57,246 nt of DNA from an uncultured Acinetobacter sp. (lineage in GTDB: Bacteria; Pseudomonadota; Gammaproteobacteria; Pseudomonadales; Moraxellaceae): the NCBI RefSeq assembly GCF_947624825.1, contig NZ_CANQLZ010000013.1, forward strand, positions 1-57,246. The letters are read 5' to 3'. The notes under the pieces were generated by a model, which was given only the letters and a program-made list of their open reading frames with translations, ran no database searches and was not told the origin of the DNA. The number at the start of each line of letters is the position of its first letter. Position 1 is the stretch's first letter. The translations under genes were made by a program, and so were the position numbers. Positions 19,231 to 29,193 of the stretch are shown here, in pieces.

Positions 19231-20421
19231 TTACTTACGCTGTTGATTTTTAAGATAATCTTGAATGCTCATTGGTGTTGGACGACCATTACCTGTTGGA
19301 GCAACTGGTGTACTTGGCGCTTCTGTGGTTTGACGCTGAATGGCAGGTACATCATCATCATCCACTGCTGTTTGCTGTGCTGCTGAAGCATTCGGTACTG
19401 TTGGATTAGCCGCTGGACGTTTCACCACATCGGCAGCATCGGCTGAATTACGGGTTAAACCTGTGGCAATCACAGTTACGCTGATTTCATCACGCGCATC
19501 TGGGTCAAATACCGTACCGTAGAACACTTGACCTTCATCAAGATCGACGATTTGATTAACCACATCGGTGATCTCTTCAATTTCACCAAAAGTAACGTCA
19601 TCGCCACCGGTCACGTTAATTAAGATGCCTTTGGCATTCATAATCGTGACGTTATCTAACAATGGGCTACGAATCGCTTGTTCAGCAGCTTGACGGGCAC
19701 GGTTTTCGCCACGACCTAAACCTGCACCCATCATGGCATAACCACGTGTGCTCATCGCAGTTTTTAAATCGGCAAAGTCAAGGTTAATATGACCTGGACG
19801 CACTACAAGATCAAAGATACTACGTACCGCATTAAGCAAAACATCGTCGGCTTTTTTGTAGGCATCTTTCATTGAGATGTCACGGAACACTTTAAGCAGA
19901 CGTTGGTTTGGAATAATAATCAAAGAATCAACATGTTGCTCTAGTGCTTCAATGCCTTTTTCTGCTGAAAGTAAACGACGTTTGCCTTCAAAATTAAATG
20001 GCGTGGTGACTACACCCACAGTCAAAATGCCCATCTCTTTAGCAATTTCAGCCACAACAGGCGCAGCACCCGTACCTGTACCACCGCCCATACCTGCGGT
20101 AACAAATACCATGTCAGTACCTTCTAGGTGCTGGCGAATGATCTCACGACTTTCTTCAGCCGCAGCTTGACCCACTTGCGGGTTTGCGCCTGCGCCTAAA
20201 CCACGTGTGCTTTGCTCGCCCAACTGAATTTTAAATTGCGCATTCATGCGATCAAGCGCCTGACAGTCGGTATTGGCACAAACAAATTTTACGCCTTGGA
20301 TGTCAGATTCCAACATGTGTTGCACAGCGTTACCACCAGCACCACCTACACCAAACACAGTAAAACGGGCTTGACCGTTGCTATCTGTTTGATCATCTTC
20401 AAAAAATTCAAATGAGGCCAT
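19231..20421 (-). CDS. ftsZ: Cell division protein FtsZ
   Basis: Tubulin-like GTPase that forms the Z ring. It is 396 residues from MASFEFFED. The GTP-binding loop GGGTGTGAAP is present, with a variable acidic and Pro/Thr-rich linker after about residue 320. The C-terminal peptide SIQDYLKNQ binds FtsA/ZipA. A GTG 36 nt upstream is in frame, but the MASFE start fits known Acinetobacter FtsZ. The 165-bp gap to ftsA probably holds a dedicated promoter. Confidence 0.97.
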   Translation of the reverse strand: MASFEFFEDDQTDSNGQARFTVFGVGGAGGNAVQHMLESDIQGVKFVCANTDCQALDRMNAQFKIQLGEQSTRGLGAGANPQVGQAAAEESREIIRQHLEGTDMVFVTAGMGGGTGTGAAPVVAEIAKEMGILTVGVVTTPFNFEGKRRLLSAEKGIEALEQHVDSLIIIPNQRLLKVFRDISMKDAYKKADDVLLNAVRSIFDLVVRPGHINLDFADLKTAMSTRGYAMMGAGLGRGENRARQAAEQAIRSPLLDNVTIMNAKGILINVTGGDDVTFGEIEEITDVVNQIVDLDEGQVFYGTVFDPDARDEISVTVIATGLTRNSADAADVVKRPAANPTVPNASAAQQTAVDDDDVPAIQRQTTEAPSTPVAPTGNGRPTPMSIQDYLKNQQRK

Positions 20422-20586
20422 GACCTTGAGAGTTCCTAATTCATAATTGGCAGCCACTTAAAGCCCGTACACTGCCTTATATTTAATAAATAAAAATTGC
20501 TTTAAAGCATGCTGTTCAAGTGACGGCTTGTCAAGTCTAAGCTTAATTTGTAGCCGCAATTGTGAATGCTTTTACCGCATATCCAC

Positions 20587-21849
20587 CTAAAAGAATGATT
20601 TCAACTTATCGTTTAAACCAGACCAAGCGCGGCCAGCACGCTTCCAAAATGAAACTTCATCAGTTTCTTCGTCCTCAGAAATCGCTTCGGGCAATTCACT
20701 TTGGCTAAACATCAACACTCCTGCTGCTGTTGCATATTGTGAACGATGTAACGCCGCTTGCTGCGTATCTTCGCTATACACCGCAGTTGGCGGATTGGCT
20801 AGATGTGCAGACACCCCTAGCATACGACGCACAAAATTCACCATGCCTTCAATTTGACATGCATCACCTGCAAGGACCACGCCATGATAAAGCCCTTGTA
20901 AAGCACCCGTTTTTTCTAACTCTTGACGGATTTGCCCAAAAATTTCTTCGTAACGCGCAATAATAATATCAGTCAGCTCAATTCGACTAATGGTTTGTGG
21001 ACCATCAATCCCTTGAATCTGAATCATATGGTCAGGTTTCACGACTTTTTGATCCACACAACCATACTGTAATTTAATACGCTCTGCTTCTTCGGTCGTA
21101 GTTTGCAACACCGCTGCAATATCGCGTGTGACATGTTCACCACCACGTTGCAAGGTATGCGTCAGTGCCAAACGACCCTCAATATACATTGCCACATTGG
21201 TGGTACCTGCACCAATATCAATTAAACACACACCATATTCTTTTTCATCTTTTAACAGGCAAGCTTCTGATGTGGCAAGGGTTGAGATCACCATTTTTTC
21301 GACGCCAATATTAGCGCCCTTCATAGCACGGTCTAGGTTTTGCATCGTGCTAATCGGCAATTGCATCAACTGATAATGACCAGTCATACTATTGGCCGAC
21401 ATGCGAATTGGGTTTTGTACCCATTCACCCGATTCATCTAAATCAAAACCTAAAGGCACAGCACTGACTAAATAGTGATCTGAACTGACCTGACTGGCTT
21501 TAGCAAGCTCAAGCGCACGCACCACCTCGCTAGTGGTAATGGTGTGATCGGCATTGGTAATGGTAGTCGTGCCAAAGGCATAGCAACTTTTTAACTCTGT
21601 ACTTGGAATAGACACCCAAGCAGAATGCACACGGCATTCAGCCATATCTTCGGCTTCTTGCACAGCATTTTTAATTGCAGTGATAACTTTATCGAGACTA
21701 ACAATTTTCCCTTTATTCATGCCTCGGTTACGAGCTGTTGCCATACCAATCACTTGGATTTTATCCGGCGCGTGTACCTTACCAATCAAAACCGAAACTT
21801 TGTGCGTCCCAATGTCAATCGCAACAACCGAGGGAACAGCTTCACTCAT
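20587..21849 (-). CDS. ftsA: Cell division protein FtsA
   Basis: Actin-like ATPase that anchors FtsZ to the inner membrane and recruits later divisome proteins. It is 420 residues. The ATP-binding fold starts at AIDIGTHKVSVLIG and continues with LIDIGAGTTNVAM. The C-terminal amphipathic helix ends ...LNDKLKSFF and serves as membrane anchor. It follows ftsQ by 63 bp in the dcw order. Confidence 0.97.
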   Translation of the reverse strand: MSEAVPSVVAIDIGTHKVSVLIGKVHAPDKIQVIGMATARNRGMNKGKIVSLDKVITAIKNAVQEAEDMAECRVHSAWVSIPSTELKSCYAFGTTTITNADHTITTSEVVRALELAKASQVSSDHYLVSAVPLGFDLDESGEWVQNPIRMSANSMTGHYQLMQLPISTMQNLDRAMKGANIGVEKMVISTLATSEACLLKDEKEYGVCLIDIGAGTTNVAMYIEGRLALTHTLQRGGEHVTRDIAAVLQTTTEEAERIKLQYGCVDQKVVKPDHMIQIQGIDGPQTISRIELTDIIIARYEEIFGQIRQELEKTGALQGLYHGVVLAGDACQIEGMVNFVRRMLGVSAHLANPPTAVYSEDTQQAALHRSQYATAAGVLMFSQSELPEAISEDEETDEVSFWKRAGRAWSGLNDKLKSFF

Positions 21850-21912
21850 TATTCACTACTACCATTATGTTGGTTTAATTTCTGGCCTTAAGCCTCTATT
21901 TATAAAGCCAAA

Positions 21913-22770
21913 TTATGGCTTTGCCTTGGTTCCTGTTGCAATGCTTTTGTCATCTGTAGTTACAACAAAATGACCGTTTACAATACGCGGTGCCGAAGAA
22001 TGTTGCCATTGAATCGCTAAGCCATTGCGGTAGCGTAAATCGATGGACGATATTTTTTTCCACACCGGCTTAAAATCAGTTTGTGCCAAATGACTCAAAC
22101 GTTGCAATTTACTCATAGTTTGATCTTGATCGACAATGACGCGTAGACCTGAATCAAACTGCATAAACCAGGTCATGCGGTCTGTTAAATATAATTCTTT
22201 GAGACGCAAATTCACTGGCAGGAATAATTGATTAATTTCATTATAACGACGCATCATCATCTCAGACTGACGCACCGGACCATGTAATAAAGGCAGATGT
22301 TGATAGTTTTTTGCACTTACTTCACTAAACACCACACCACTATCACTGAGCAGCCGTCCTGTGCCCCAACGTGCAATTGGATGGCGTGGCATCACGCGCA
22401 CACGAATGGCGTTTGGCCATGCACGTGACACCACGACCCGTTCAACCCAAGACAGCTCTAAAGTACGATCACGCACCACCTCTAAATCAGAGGTAAAATA
22501 GTTTTGAGTGATTACAGGTGCAACATGTTGCACCACTTTACTACTTTCAGCGTTTGAACGTGTACCTACGACATCTAATTTAGCAACCTGTGCATTGGTC
22601 ATTAAGTTATATAATGCGTAGATGCCTACTGCCAATACAGCGCATGCAATGACCAATAATAACCAACCACCCCAATGCGCAAGTTTTTCTTGCTTGGTCG
22701 GTGGTTTGTCGTGAATAGAGGTAATCGCTTTGTTGCGTTTACGCCGCATTGAAGCAGGAAGTTGGACCAT
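21913..22770 (-). CDS. ftsQ: Cell division protein FtsQ
   Basis: Bitopic divisome protein that links FtsB/FtsL to the Z ring. It is 285 residues: a basic cytoplasmic N-terminus, one membrane helix at about 35-55 (GGWLLLVIACAVLAVGIYAL), a POTRA domain (VAKLDVVGTRSN...) and the beta domain. The ATG is 3 bp after the ddlB stop, which indicates translational coupling. Confidence 0.94.
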   Translation of the reverse strand: MVQLPASMRRKRNKAITSIHDKPPTKQEKLAHWGGWLLLVIACAVLAVGIYALYNLMTNAQVAKLDVVGTRSNAESSKVVQHVAPVITQNYFTSDLEVVRDRTLELSWVERVVVSRAWPNAIRVRVMPRHPIARWGTGRLLSDSGVVFSEVSAKNYQHLPLLHGPVRQSEMMMRRYNEINQLFLPVNLRLKELYLTDRMTWFMQFDSGLRVIVDQDQTMSKLQRLSHLAQTDFKPVWKKISSIDLRYRNGLAIQWQHSSAPRIVNGHFVVTTDDKSIATGTKAKP

Positions 22771-22773
22771 GAT

Positions 22774-23703
22774 TTAGTGAGCCGCATCCGTTAAAGTTTG
22801 CTCTAAAATCGCAACACACAATTCATCAAAATTATAACCAACTGCTTGTGCAGCTTTAGGCACCAAAGAATGACTGGTCATGCCCGGCACGGTATTGACT
22901 TCAAGTAACCAAAAATTACCTTGTTCGTCCTGCATAGCATCAATACGTCCCCAACCACTCGCGCCAACAGCTTGAAAAGCACGTAAGCTTAATGCTTGCA
23001 AGCGTTGTTCTTCTTCTGGGCTTAAGCCGCACGGAATACCATATTCTACATCATTGCGCTGATATTTCGCTTCATAATCGTAAAATGCAACGTCTGCTGG
23101 TGGTTGCAAACGAATCACAGGTAAGGCCTGACCATTAAGCATAACAATGGTAAATTCACGCCCAGTAATCCATTTTTCTGCCATTACAATCGCATCGTGT
23201 TCAGTGGCTTTGGCAAGAGCAGCTGCAAAGTCTTCGATTTTCTCAACTTTGCTCATACCAATACTTGAACCTTCATGTACTGGTTTGATAATAAATGGCA
23301 AACCAATAGAGGCCACAACTTCATCCAAATTGGAATCTTTGCTGACAATGCGATAAGGCGCCGTTGGCAACTCAGAGCCCTGCCAAATTTGCTTGGTTTT
23401 TACCTTGTCCATACCAATGGCTGAACCTTGCACACCTGTACCGGTATACGGAATATTCAACCACTCCAATGCACCTTGGATTTGACCATCCTCACCGCCA
23501 CGTCCATGTAACACAATAAAAGCACGGTCATAGCTAACTAATTCAGTCACGCTACGTTGTTGTGGATCAAAAGCTTCTGCCGCTACACCTGAGCGCAATA
23601 ATGATTCAAGCACAGCATGACCACTATCGAGCGACACTTGACGCTCTGCTGAGTTACCACCAAATAACACGGCTACTTTGCCGAATTTTGCAACATCTAA
23701 CAC
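22774..23703 (-). CDS. ddlB: D-alanine--D-alanine ligase B
   Basis: ATP-grasp enzyme joining two D-Ala for the peptidoglycan stem. It is 309 residues. Motifs seen include LFGGNSAERQVSLDSG, LHGRGGEDG, KPVHEGSSIGM and the C-terminal LLEVNTVPGMT. The start is a GTG with TAAGGA seven bases upstream, which gives the standard Ddl length; the frame stays open 51 nt further upstream. Between murC and ftsQ in the dcw cluster. Confidence 0.96.
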   Translation of the reverse strand: MLDVAKFGKVAVLFGGNSAERQVSLDSGHAVLESLLRSGVAAEAFDPQQRSVTELVSYDRAFIVLHGRGGEDGQIQGALEWLNIPYTGTGVQGSAIGMDKVKTKQIWQGSELPTAPYRIVSKDSNLDEVVASIGLPFIIKPVHEGSSIGMSKVEKIEDFAAALAKATEHDAIVMAEKWITGREFTIVMLNGQALPVIRLQPPADVAFYDYEAKYQRNDVEYGIPCGLSPEEEQRLQALSLRAFQAVGASGWGRIDAMQDEQGNFWLLEVNTVPGMTSHSLVPKAAQAVGYNFDELCVAILEQTLTDAAH

Positions 23704-23759
23704 GCTAATATCCTTAAAATCTTTAGTACAGCTTTTAATCAAATCCAATCGCAAGCGAA

Positions 23760-25208
23760 TTATTTTAAATACAGATGGTTTTGCGCCAATTCGACTGAAA
23801 TCCCACCCACATTACCTGCGCCTTGGGTTAATAACAAGTCATTTGCTTGTAACACTTTTTGCAGTGCATTTTGCAAATTTCCCTCTACAGGATCAATCAA
23901 AATTGGCTCTACATCACCACGCAAACGAATGCTGCGAGCCAAGGCACGACTGTCTGCGCCCACAATCGGCTTTTCACCTGCACTATAGACTTCAAGGAGC
24001 AATAATTGGTCAACTTGCGACAAAACGTCGACAAAATCATCGAAGCAATCACGCGTACGGCTATAACGATGCGGTTGGAACATCATCACTAAACGACGAT
24101 CCGGATGGCTTTGGCGCGCAGCTTTAATCGTCGCCTCAACTTCTTTTGGATGATGACCATAATCGTCGACCAATTTTACATCACCATTGGTCACTTCAAA
24201 CTGACCTTGCACTTGAAAACGACGACCGACACCGCTAAAGCTCTCTAAAGCACGGCAAATTGCACCATCGGATACACCTTCGTCGGTGGCAATACCAATC
24301 GCAGCTAAAGCATTGAGAATATTGTGCGCGCCCGGCATGTTAATGGTCACGCGAAGTGGCTCACGATCTTTACGCAATACGGTAAAGTGTGACTGCATGC
24401 CATCTTGCTCAACATCAACCGCACGAATGTCATTGTCTTCGTTAAAACCATAGGTTAAAACTGGACGACCAATACGCGGCATGATTTCACGTACGTTCGC
24501 ATCATCGCCACACACTACGGCTAAACCATAAAAAGGCAGCTTTTGTAAGAAGGTCACAAACGTGTCTTTGAGCACGTCAAAGCTACCACCATAGGTGTCC
24601 ATGTGGTCGGCATCAATATTGGTAACAATGGCAGCCATTGGCTGTAAATGTAAGAAAGTGGCATCTGATTCGTCTGCTTCTGCCACGATATAACGGCTTG
24701 CACCCAACGCAGCATTCACGCCTGTACGATTCAGCAAACCACCAATCACATAGGTTGGATCAAGGTTTTCTTCAGCCAACATACAAGTCACTAAACTTGT
24801 GGTTGTGGTTTTACCATGTGTACCTGCCACAGCAATACCATGACGGTAACGCATGAGTTCACCTAGCATTTCTGCACGGCGCACCACAGGGATACGATGT
24901 TCAATTGCTGCCTTAATTTCAGGATTTTCTTGATCAATCGCTGTAGACACTACAATCACATCAGCATCTTGGATATTGTCTGCTGCATGCCCGATATAGA
25001 CTTTAATGCCGTTTTCTTCAAGCTGTGCGGTGGTTTTTGAGGCTTTAATGTCAGAACCTGAAACTTTATAGCCTTGGTTTTTCAAAACTTCGGCAATACC
25101 ACACATACCTGCACCACCAATTCCCACAAAATGAATGTGTTTAATACGGCGCATTTCTGGAACTTTAATTAATTTTTTTGCTTGATTAGCAGGAATAGAG
25201 GGTGACAT
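23760..25208 (-). CDS. murC: UDP-N-acetylmuramate--L-alanine ligase
   Basis: Mur ligase that adds L-Ala to UDP-MurNAc. It is 482 residues. The N-terminal Rossmann part [15 protein letters not shown], the ATP P-loop [19 protein letters not shown] and the C-terminal DDYGHHP are all present. It starts 3 bp after the murG stop, in the usual dcw order. Confidence 0.97.
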   Translation of the reverse strand: MSPSIPANQAKKLIKVPEMRRIKHIHFVGIGGAGMCGIAEVLKNQGYKVSGSDIKASKTTAQLEENGIKVYIGHAADNIQDADVIVVSTAIDQENPEIKAAIEHRIPVVRRAEMLGELMRYRHGIAVAGTHGKTTTTSLVTCMLAEENLDPTYVIGGLLNRTGVNAALGASRYIVAEADESDATFLHLQPMAAIVTNIDADHMDTYGGSFDVLKDTFVTFLQKLPFYGLAVVCGDDANVREIMPRIGRPVLTYGFNEDNDIRAVDVEQDGMQSHFTVLRKDREPLRVTINMPGAHNILNALAAIGIATDEGVSDGAICRALESFSGVGRRFQVQGQFEVTNGDVKLVDDYGHHPKEVEATIKAARQSHPDRRLVMMFQPHRYSRTRDCFDDFVDVLSQVDQLLLLEVYSAGEKPIVGADSRALARSIRLRGDVEPILIDPVEGNLQNALQKVLQANDLLLTQGAGNVGGISVELAQNHLYLK

Positions 25209-25211
25209 AAA

Positions 25212-26318
25212 TTACTCGGGTAAAAATTCTTGAATTAAACGAACCACGTGTTGGGTTGCATCTGGTTGAGCATGTTGACGGGCTTTGACTGCCATGTGTG
25301 ACAATGTTCTACGATTCATCAACGGTGCTAAAGTTTCAGCTAAACTTGCCGAGGTTAGCGTGCCTTGCGGACAAATTTTGGCAGCACCTGCATTGGCTAA
25401 AAATTTAGCATTGGCTGTTTGATGGTCATCAACGGCGCTTGGTAGCGGCACAAAAATCGCAGCTACACCAGCTGTGGCAATTTCTGTTACAGTCAGTGCG
25501 CCTGCACGACAAATAATTAAATCGGCGTCGCTATAAGCTTGCGCCATATCTTGAATAAAGGGTTGTACTTGTACTTTTAAATCCGCAGCGGCACCTGCAT
25601 AACGCTCGCTTGTTGCCGCCTGATGATTTTGCCCACACTGATGATACACCTCTAAAGGCAATCCCAATTGCATTAATGCTTGAGGTACGCGTTCATTTAA
25701 AGCTTGTGCGCCCAATGACCCGCCTACAATCAGCACTTTTAAAGGTAAACCGGCTTTTTCACGCTGCTCATAACGCCAAGCAGGGCTTAAAATTTCAGTG
25801 ATGTCTTTACGTACCGGATTACCTGTTGCAACCACCTTATTGGCATTTGCAAAAGTATTTGGAAACGCTTCACATACGGTTTTAGCAACGCGTGACAATT
25901 GGGTATTGGTAAAGCCTGCTACTGCATTTTGCTCATGAATGAGAACCGGAATCCCTAAAGCACGTGCTGCAAGACCACCTGGACCTGCCACATAGCCACC
26001 AAAACCTGCTACAGCATCCACATTAAGCTGCTTCATATACTTCATAGCACTTAATGTAGCTTTTAAGATTTTAAACGGCGCAATCAATTTACGGACTACA
26101 CCATTACCGCGCACACCTTGAATATCAATTTGATAAATATTAATATTTTGATCTTTTAACAGACGGTTTTCCATACCTGTTGGCGTCGCAAGCCAAGAGA
26201 CCATCACCCCTTGTTGTTGTAATTGTTTAGCCACAGCTAACGCGGGGAATACATGCCCACCTGTGCCTGCAGCCATCATCATGACGTGTTTAGGTTGTTG
26301 TTTCTGCGCTTGGCTCAC
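25212..26318 (-). CDS. murG: UDP-GlcNAc:undecaprenyl-pyrophosphoryl-MurNAc-pentapeptide transferase
   Basis: Membrane-associated glycosyltransferase that makes lipid II from lipid I. It is 368 residues with a GTG start (AAGAA upstream). The G-loops are MMAAGTGGHVFPALAVA and GGSLGAQALNERVP, and AGALTVTEIA is the UDP-GlcNAc site. It is the first dcw gene in the block; mraY, murD and ftsW, which usually precede it, are absent. Confidence 0.97.
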   Translation of the reverse strand: MSQAQKQQPKHVMMMAAGTGGHVFPALAVAKQLQQQGVMVSWLATPTGMENRLLKDQNINIYQIDIQGVRGNGVVRKLIAPFKILKATLSAMKYMKQLNVDAVAGFGGYVAGPGGLAARALGIPVLIHEQNAVAGFTNTQLSRVAKTVCEAFPNTFANANKVVATGNPVRKDITEILSPAWRYEQREKAGLPLKVLIVGGSLGAQALNERVPQALMQLGLPLEVYHQCGQNHQAATSERYAGAAADLKVQVQPFIQDMAQAYSDADLIICRAGALTVTEIATAGVAAIFVPLPSAVDDHQTANAKFLANAGAAKICPQGTLTSASLAETLAPLMNRRTLSHMAVKARQHAQPDATQHVVRLIQEFLPE

Positions 26319-26590
26319 GGTCTATTTCTTCAATTCAAAGAGGGCTAATGAAAATTCTTTATAAGCGAACAATTGTAATCACAAATATGCAGCCATGAAA
26401 GTCAATTTAGTTTTTTTCAGTAGGCAATTTATTGGTTTTTTCCTTAGATTTGTGACTTTAAACTAGTTTTGTTATCAACAGCTGTGCAGCTTATAAATTA
26501 TTGTAATTTTATGCAAATATTGATAGGTTAAAGTTGCCTGTAAATCCATCATTTTTGGTATTTTAAAGCAGCAAACCAATATAGATTGAC
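26319..26590. other. AT-rich gene-free stretch upstream of murG
   Basis: About 270 bp of A/T-rich sequence that must contain the murG promoter (minus strand). A TTGTGA with TAAAGA 17 bp downstream is one candidate, but several equal ones exist. No open frame or repeat is evident. Confidence 0.4.
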
Positions 26591-26619
26591 AAAAAAAGAG
26601 CCATAATTTGGCTCTTTTT
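26591..26619. terminator. Intrinsic terminator after gshB
   Basis: Stem AAAAAGAGCC / GGCTCTTTTT with a 7-nt loop, A-rich on one side and T-rich on the other. It lies 16 bp after the gshB stop. Confidence 0.88.
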
Positions 26620-26634
26620 CATTATGCTTGGAAA

Positions 26635-27579
26635 TTAAGTGCTTAAACCGTTTTCTAAAACATCAAATAAAGTATCAGCAATAGATGTTCCAAATTGCGC
26701 ATCAATTTCACGAATACAGGTTGGACTAGTGACATTAATTTCTGTCACATATTGACCAATCACATCTAAGCCAACAAAGATGAGGCCTTTTTCACGCAAC
26801 AATGGACCCACCTTAGCTGCAATGGCTTTATCATTTTCAGTTAAGGGACGCGCTTCACCACGACCACCTGCAGCTAAATTACCGCGCGTTTCGCCATTTT
26901 GTGGAATACGCGCTAAGCAATACGGAATTGGCTCGCCATTGACCATTAAAATACGTTTATCACCATCTACAATTTCAGGGATATAACGCTGCGCCATAAT
27001 TGGCTGTTTCCCCATTTGGGTCAGCATCTCTAAAGTTGAACCGATATTGGCACCATCAGCCGTTAAACGGAAGATCCCCATACCGCCCATACCATCAAGT
27101 GGTTTTACAATCACATCTTGATGTTGTTGAATAAATTCACGAATCAAAGAGTCCTGTGAAGTCACTAAAGTGGGCACTTGAAGTTCAGGAAACTGCGTAG
27201 CAAAGAGTTTTTCGTTACAGTCGCGTAGGCTTTGTGGGTTGTTGATAATCCACGCGCCTTCTCGTTGTGCTTGCTCTAAAATATAAGTGGTATACACAAA
27301 GTTCATGTCAAACGGCGGGTCTTTACGCATTAAAACCACATCATAAGCTGCGATGGATTCTTTTTGTTTTTGTCCTAATTGGTAATATTGCTCGGTATTT
27401 TCAAACACCTGTAAAGGTGAAATTAAGCCACATGCCTTACCCTGATCAATATATAAATCTTCTTGCAAAGCGTAGCCTAGCTCATGTCCACGACGCGATG
27501 CAGCCCACAGCATGGCCATGGTTGAATCTTTTTTGAGGTTGACGTTTTCGATGGGATCCATCACCACAAGTACACGCAT
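26635..27579 (-). CDS. gshB: Glutathione synthetase
   Basis: ATP-grasp ligase adding glycine to gamma-glutamylcysteine. It is 314 residues, against 316 in E. coli. The start at 27579 opens MRVLVVMDPI with GAGAA upstream; a TTG four codons earlier is in frame. Motifs include VLMRKDPPFDM, VKPLDGMGGMGIFR, RGNLAAGGRGEARP and EINVTSPTCIRE. Its partner gshA lies at 48-49.6 kb. Confidence 0.97.
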   Translation of the reverse strand: MRVLVVMDPIENVNLKKDSTMAMLWAASRRGHELGYALQEDLYIDQGKACGLISPLQVFENTEQYYQLGQKQKESIAAYDVVLMRKDPPFDMNFVYTTYILEQAQREGAWIINNPQSLRDCNEKLFATQFPELQVPTLVTSQDSLIREFIQQHQDVIVKPLDGMGGMGIFRLTADGANIGSTLEMLTQMGKQPIMAQRYIPEIVDGDKRILMVNGEPIPYCLARIPQNGETRGNLAAGGRGEARPLTENDKAIAAKVGPLLREKGLIFVGLDVIGQYVTEINVTSPTCIREIDAQFGTSIADTLFDVLENGLST

Positions 27580-27747
27580 AAATTTTCTCAATTTTTACAA
27601 TATTTGCAGTATAGCTGAGTTTAGATAAGGCTTCTTTTAAAAAAAAGTTCTCTGATGAGCAACATTTGCACATAAAAGTCTAATAAAATATGCATTTTAT
27701 ACAACTTGATGACTTGCCTAAATTTTTGCATGCGATCAGATATCATT

Positions 27748-28446
27748 ATGAAAAAATTAATTCCTGCAAAAACCCGTTTACAGTACCAACTCGTAAAGCG
27801 CTACTTGCGTGAACATATTTTAAAGCCTCAGCAATTTGCACAACATAGCGCAAATTCATTAACATTTAATCAAAAACTATCTCATTATCAAGAAATTAAA
27901 ATGAGTCATAGTTTTGCTAATAAAGTACATAATATTGATTTATGTTTAGAACATATCAATCACATTGTGATTGAACCACATCAAGTATTTTCATTTTGGC
28001 AGCTAGTGCCCAAACCTGTATTAAAGAATGGTTTTAAAACTGGACGTAACTTAGTGAATGGTCAGCTTCGTGAAGATGTAGGTGGGGGCATTTGTCAGGT
28101 ATCTGGAATTTTATATATCAATGCGCTCAAAGCGGGTTTAAAGATTGTTGAGCGTCATTCACATTCAATTGATATTTATCAAGAACATGAGCGCTTTACC
28201 CCTTTAGGTAGCGATGCCACTGTGGTATATGGCTATAAAGATTTACAGTTTCAAAATATCTATCACTTCCCTATTCAAATTATGCTGAAGCGTTTAGAGC
28301 AGCAATTAATTTGTAACTTTTATAGTCCCGAGCATTTGCCAGATTTTGAATTGAGCTTTAAAGTTGATTTAACAGAACAACTAAAATGTGTCACAACTTA
28401 TGTGAATGAAGTTGAAGTGGCGACCAATCACTATAAAACCCTATAA
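27748..28446 (+). CDS. VanW-family protein
   Basis: About 232 residues; the start is uncertain (ATG at 27748, 27729 or a TTG at 27706), since none has a clear ribosome site. The VanW core is seen: HQVFSFWQLVPKP, KTGRNLVNGQLREDVGGGICQVSG and RHSHSIDIYQEHERFTPLGSDATVVYG. VanW is named for accessory genes of some vancomycin clusters but its biochemical role is unknown, and this organism has no D-Ala-D-Lac genes here. Isolated between gshB and pyrE. A cell-envelope role is a guess only. Confidence 0.8.
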   Translation: MKKLIPAKTRLQYQLVKRYLREHILKPQQFAQHSANSLTFNQKLSHYQEIKMSHSFANKVHNIDLCLEHINHIVIEPHQVFSFWQLVPKPVLKNGFKTGRNLVNGQLREDVGGGICQVSGILYINALKAGLKIVERHSHSIDIYQEHERFTPLGSDATVVYGYKDLQFQNIYHFPIQIMLKRLEQQLICNFYSPEHLPDFELSFKVDLTEQLKCVTTYVNEVEVATNHYKTL

Positions 28447-28450
28447 TCAA

Positions 28451-28478
28451 TAAAGCCCTATAAAAATAGGGCTTTATT
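28451..28478. terminator. Bidirectional terminator between VanW-family gene and pyrE
   Basis: Perfect 11-bp stem TAAAGCCCTAT / ATAGGGCTTTA with an AAAA loop between two converging genes. Confidence 0.82.
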
Positions 28479-28503
28479 TAAGCACAAGATTTAATCTTAA
28501 TGA

Positions 28504-29154
28504 TTAGATCCCATACTTAACGCGGTAGGCTTCCATTTTAGCCAATGCCTCTTGATCACCTTTGGCATCTAGGTAATCCATTAAATCTTTCATAGTAATT
28601 AAAGCATGTACTGGAATTTCTAATTCTTTTTGCACTTCTTGAATGGCAGAGAGTTCACCTTGACCTTTTTCTTGGCGGTCTAATGCCACTAAAACACCTG
28701 CAATTTGCGCACCGGCATTTTTTAGAATCGTCACAACTTCACGAATTGCAGTACCTGCAGTGATCACGTCATCAATGATCCATACTTTTTTGCCTTCTAC
28801 AGCAGCACCCACCAATACACCGCCTTCGCCGTGATCTTTGGCTTCTTTACGGTTAAAGCCCCAAGGTACGCTCACACCATGATTTTGTGACAATGCCACA
28901 GCTGTTGCTGCAACAAAAGGAATGCCTTTGTAGGCTGGACCAAAAACTACTTCTACATTATCGCATTCGGTTAATTTGGCTGCATAACCTGCTGCAAGTC
29001 CTGTTAATGCTTCGCCGTCGTTGAGTAAACCGGCATTAAAAAAATAAGGGCTCACACGACCTGATTTTAAAGTAAACTCACCAAATTTAAGCACACCACG
29101 TGATAATGCGAGTTCGATAAAAGCTTGTGGGTTAAATGCCGCTTGCGTTGTCAT
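28504..29154 (-). CDS. pyrE: Orotate phosphoribosyltransferase
   Basis: Converts orotate and PRPP to OMP in pyrimidine synthesis. It is 216 residues from MTTQAAFNP, with GGAG six bases upstream; an ATG 12 nt earlier is in frame but overlaps that site. The PRPP loop [13 protein letters not shown] and the segment [10 protein letters not shown] are present. Divergent from the Crc/ExoIII gene, the same arrangement as pyrE-crc in Pseudomonas. Confidence 0.97.
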   Translation of the reverse strand: MTTQAAFNPQAFIELALSRGVLKFGEFTLKSGRVSPYFFNAGLLNDGEALTGLAAGYAAKLTECDNVEVVFGPAYKGIPFVAATAVALSQNHGVSVPWGFNRKEAKDHGEGGVLVGAAVEGKKVWIIDDVITAGTAIREVVTILKNAGAQIAGVLVALDRQEKGQGELSAIQEVQKELEIPVHALITMKDLMDYLDAKGDQEALAKMEAYRVKYGI

Positions 29155-29193
29155 GAGGTGCTCCATTTTTTAAGTTTGAGGTTAAACCTAAAC

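Noticed and set aside
20506..20534. TTGACA with CATGCT 17 bp downstream as the ftsZ promoter
   Set aside because: The -10 match is poor and several other hexamer pairs in the 165-bp gap fit equally well.
26470..26480. DnaA-box-like TTATCAACA upstream of murG
   Set aside because: A single near match with no cluster, no AT-rich unwinding region nearby and no dnaA or dnaN gene, so it is not an origin.
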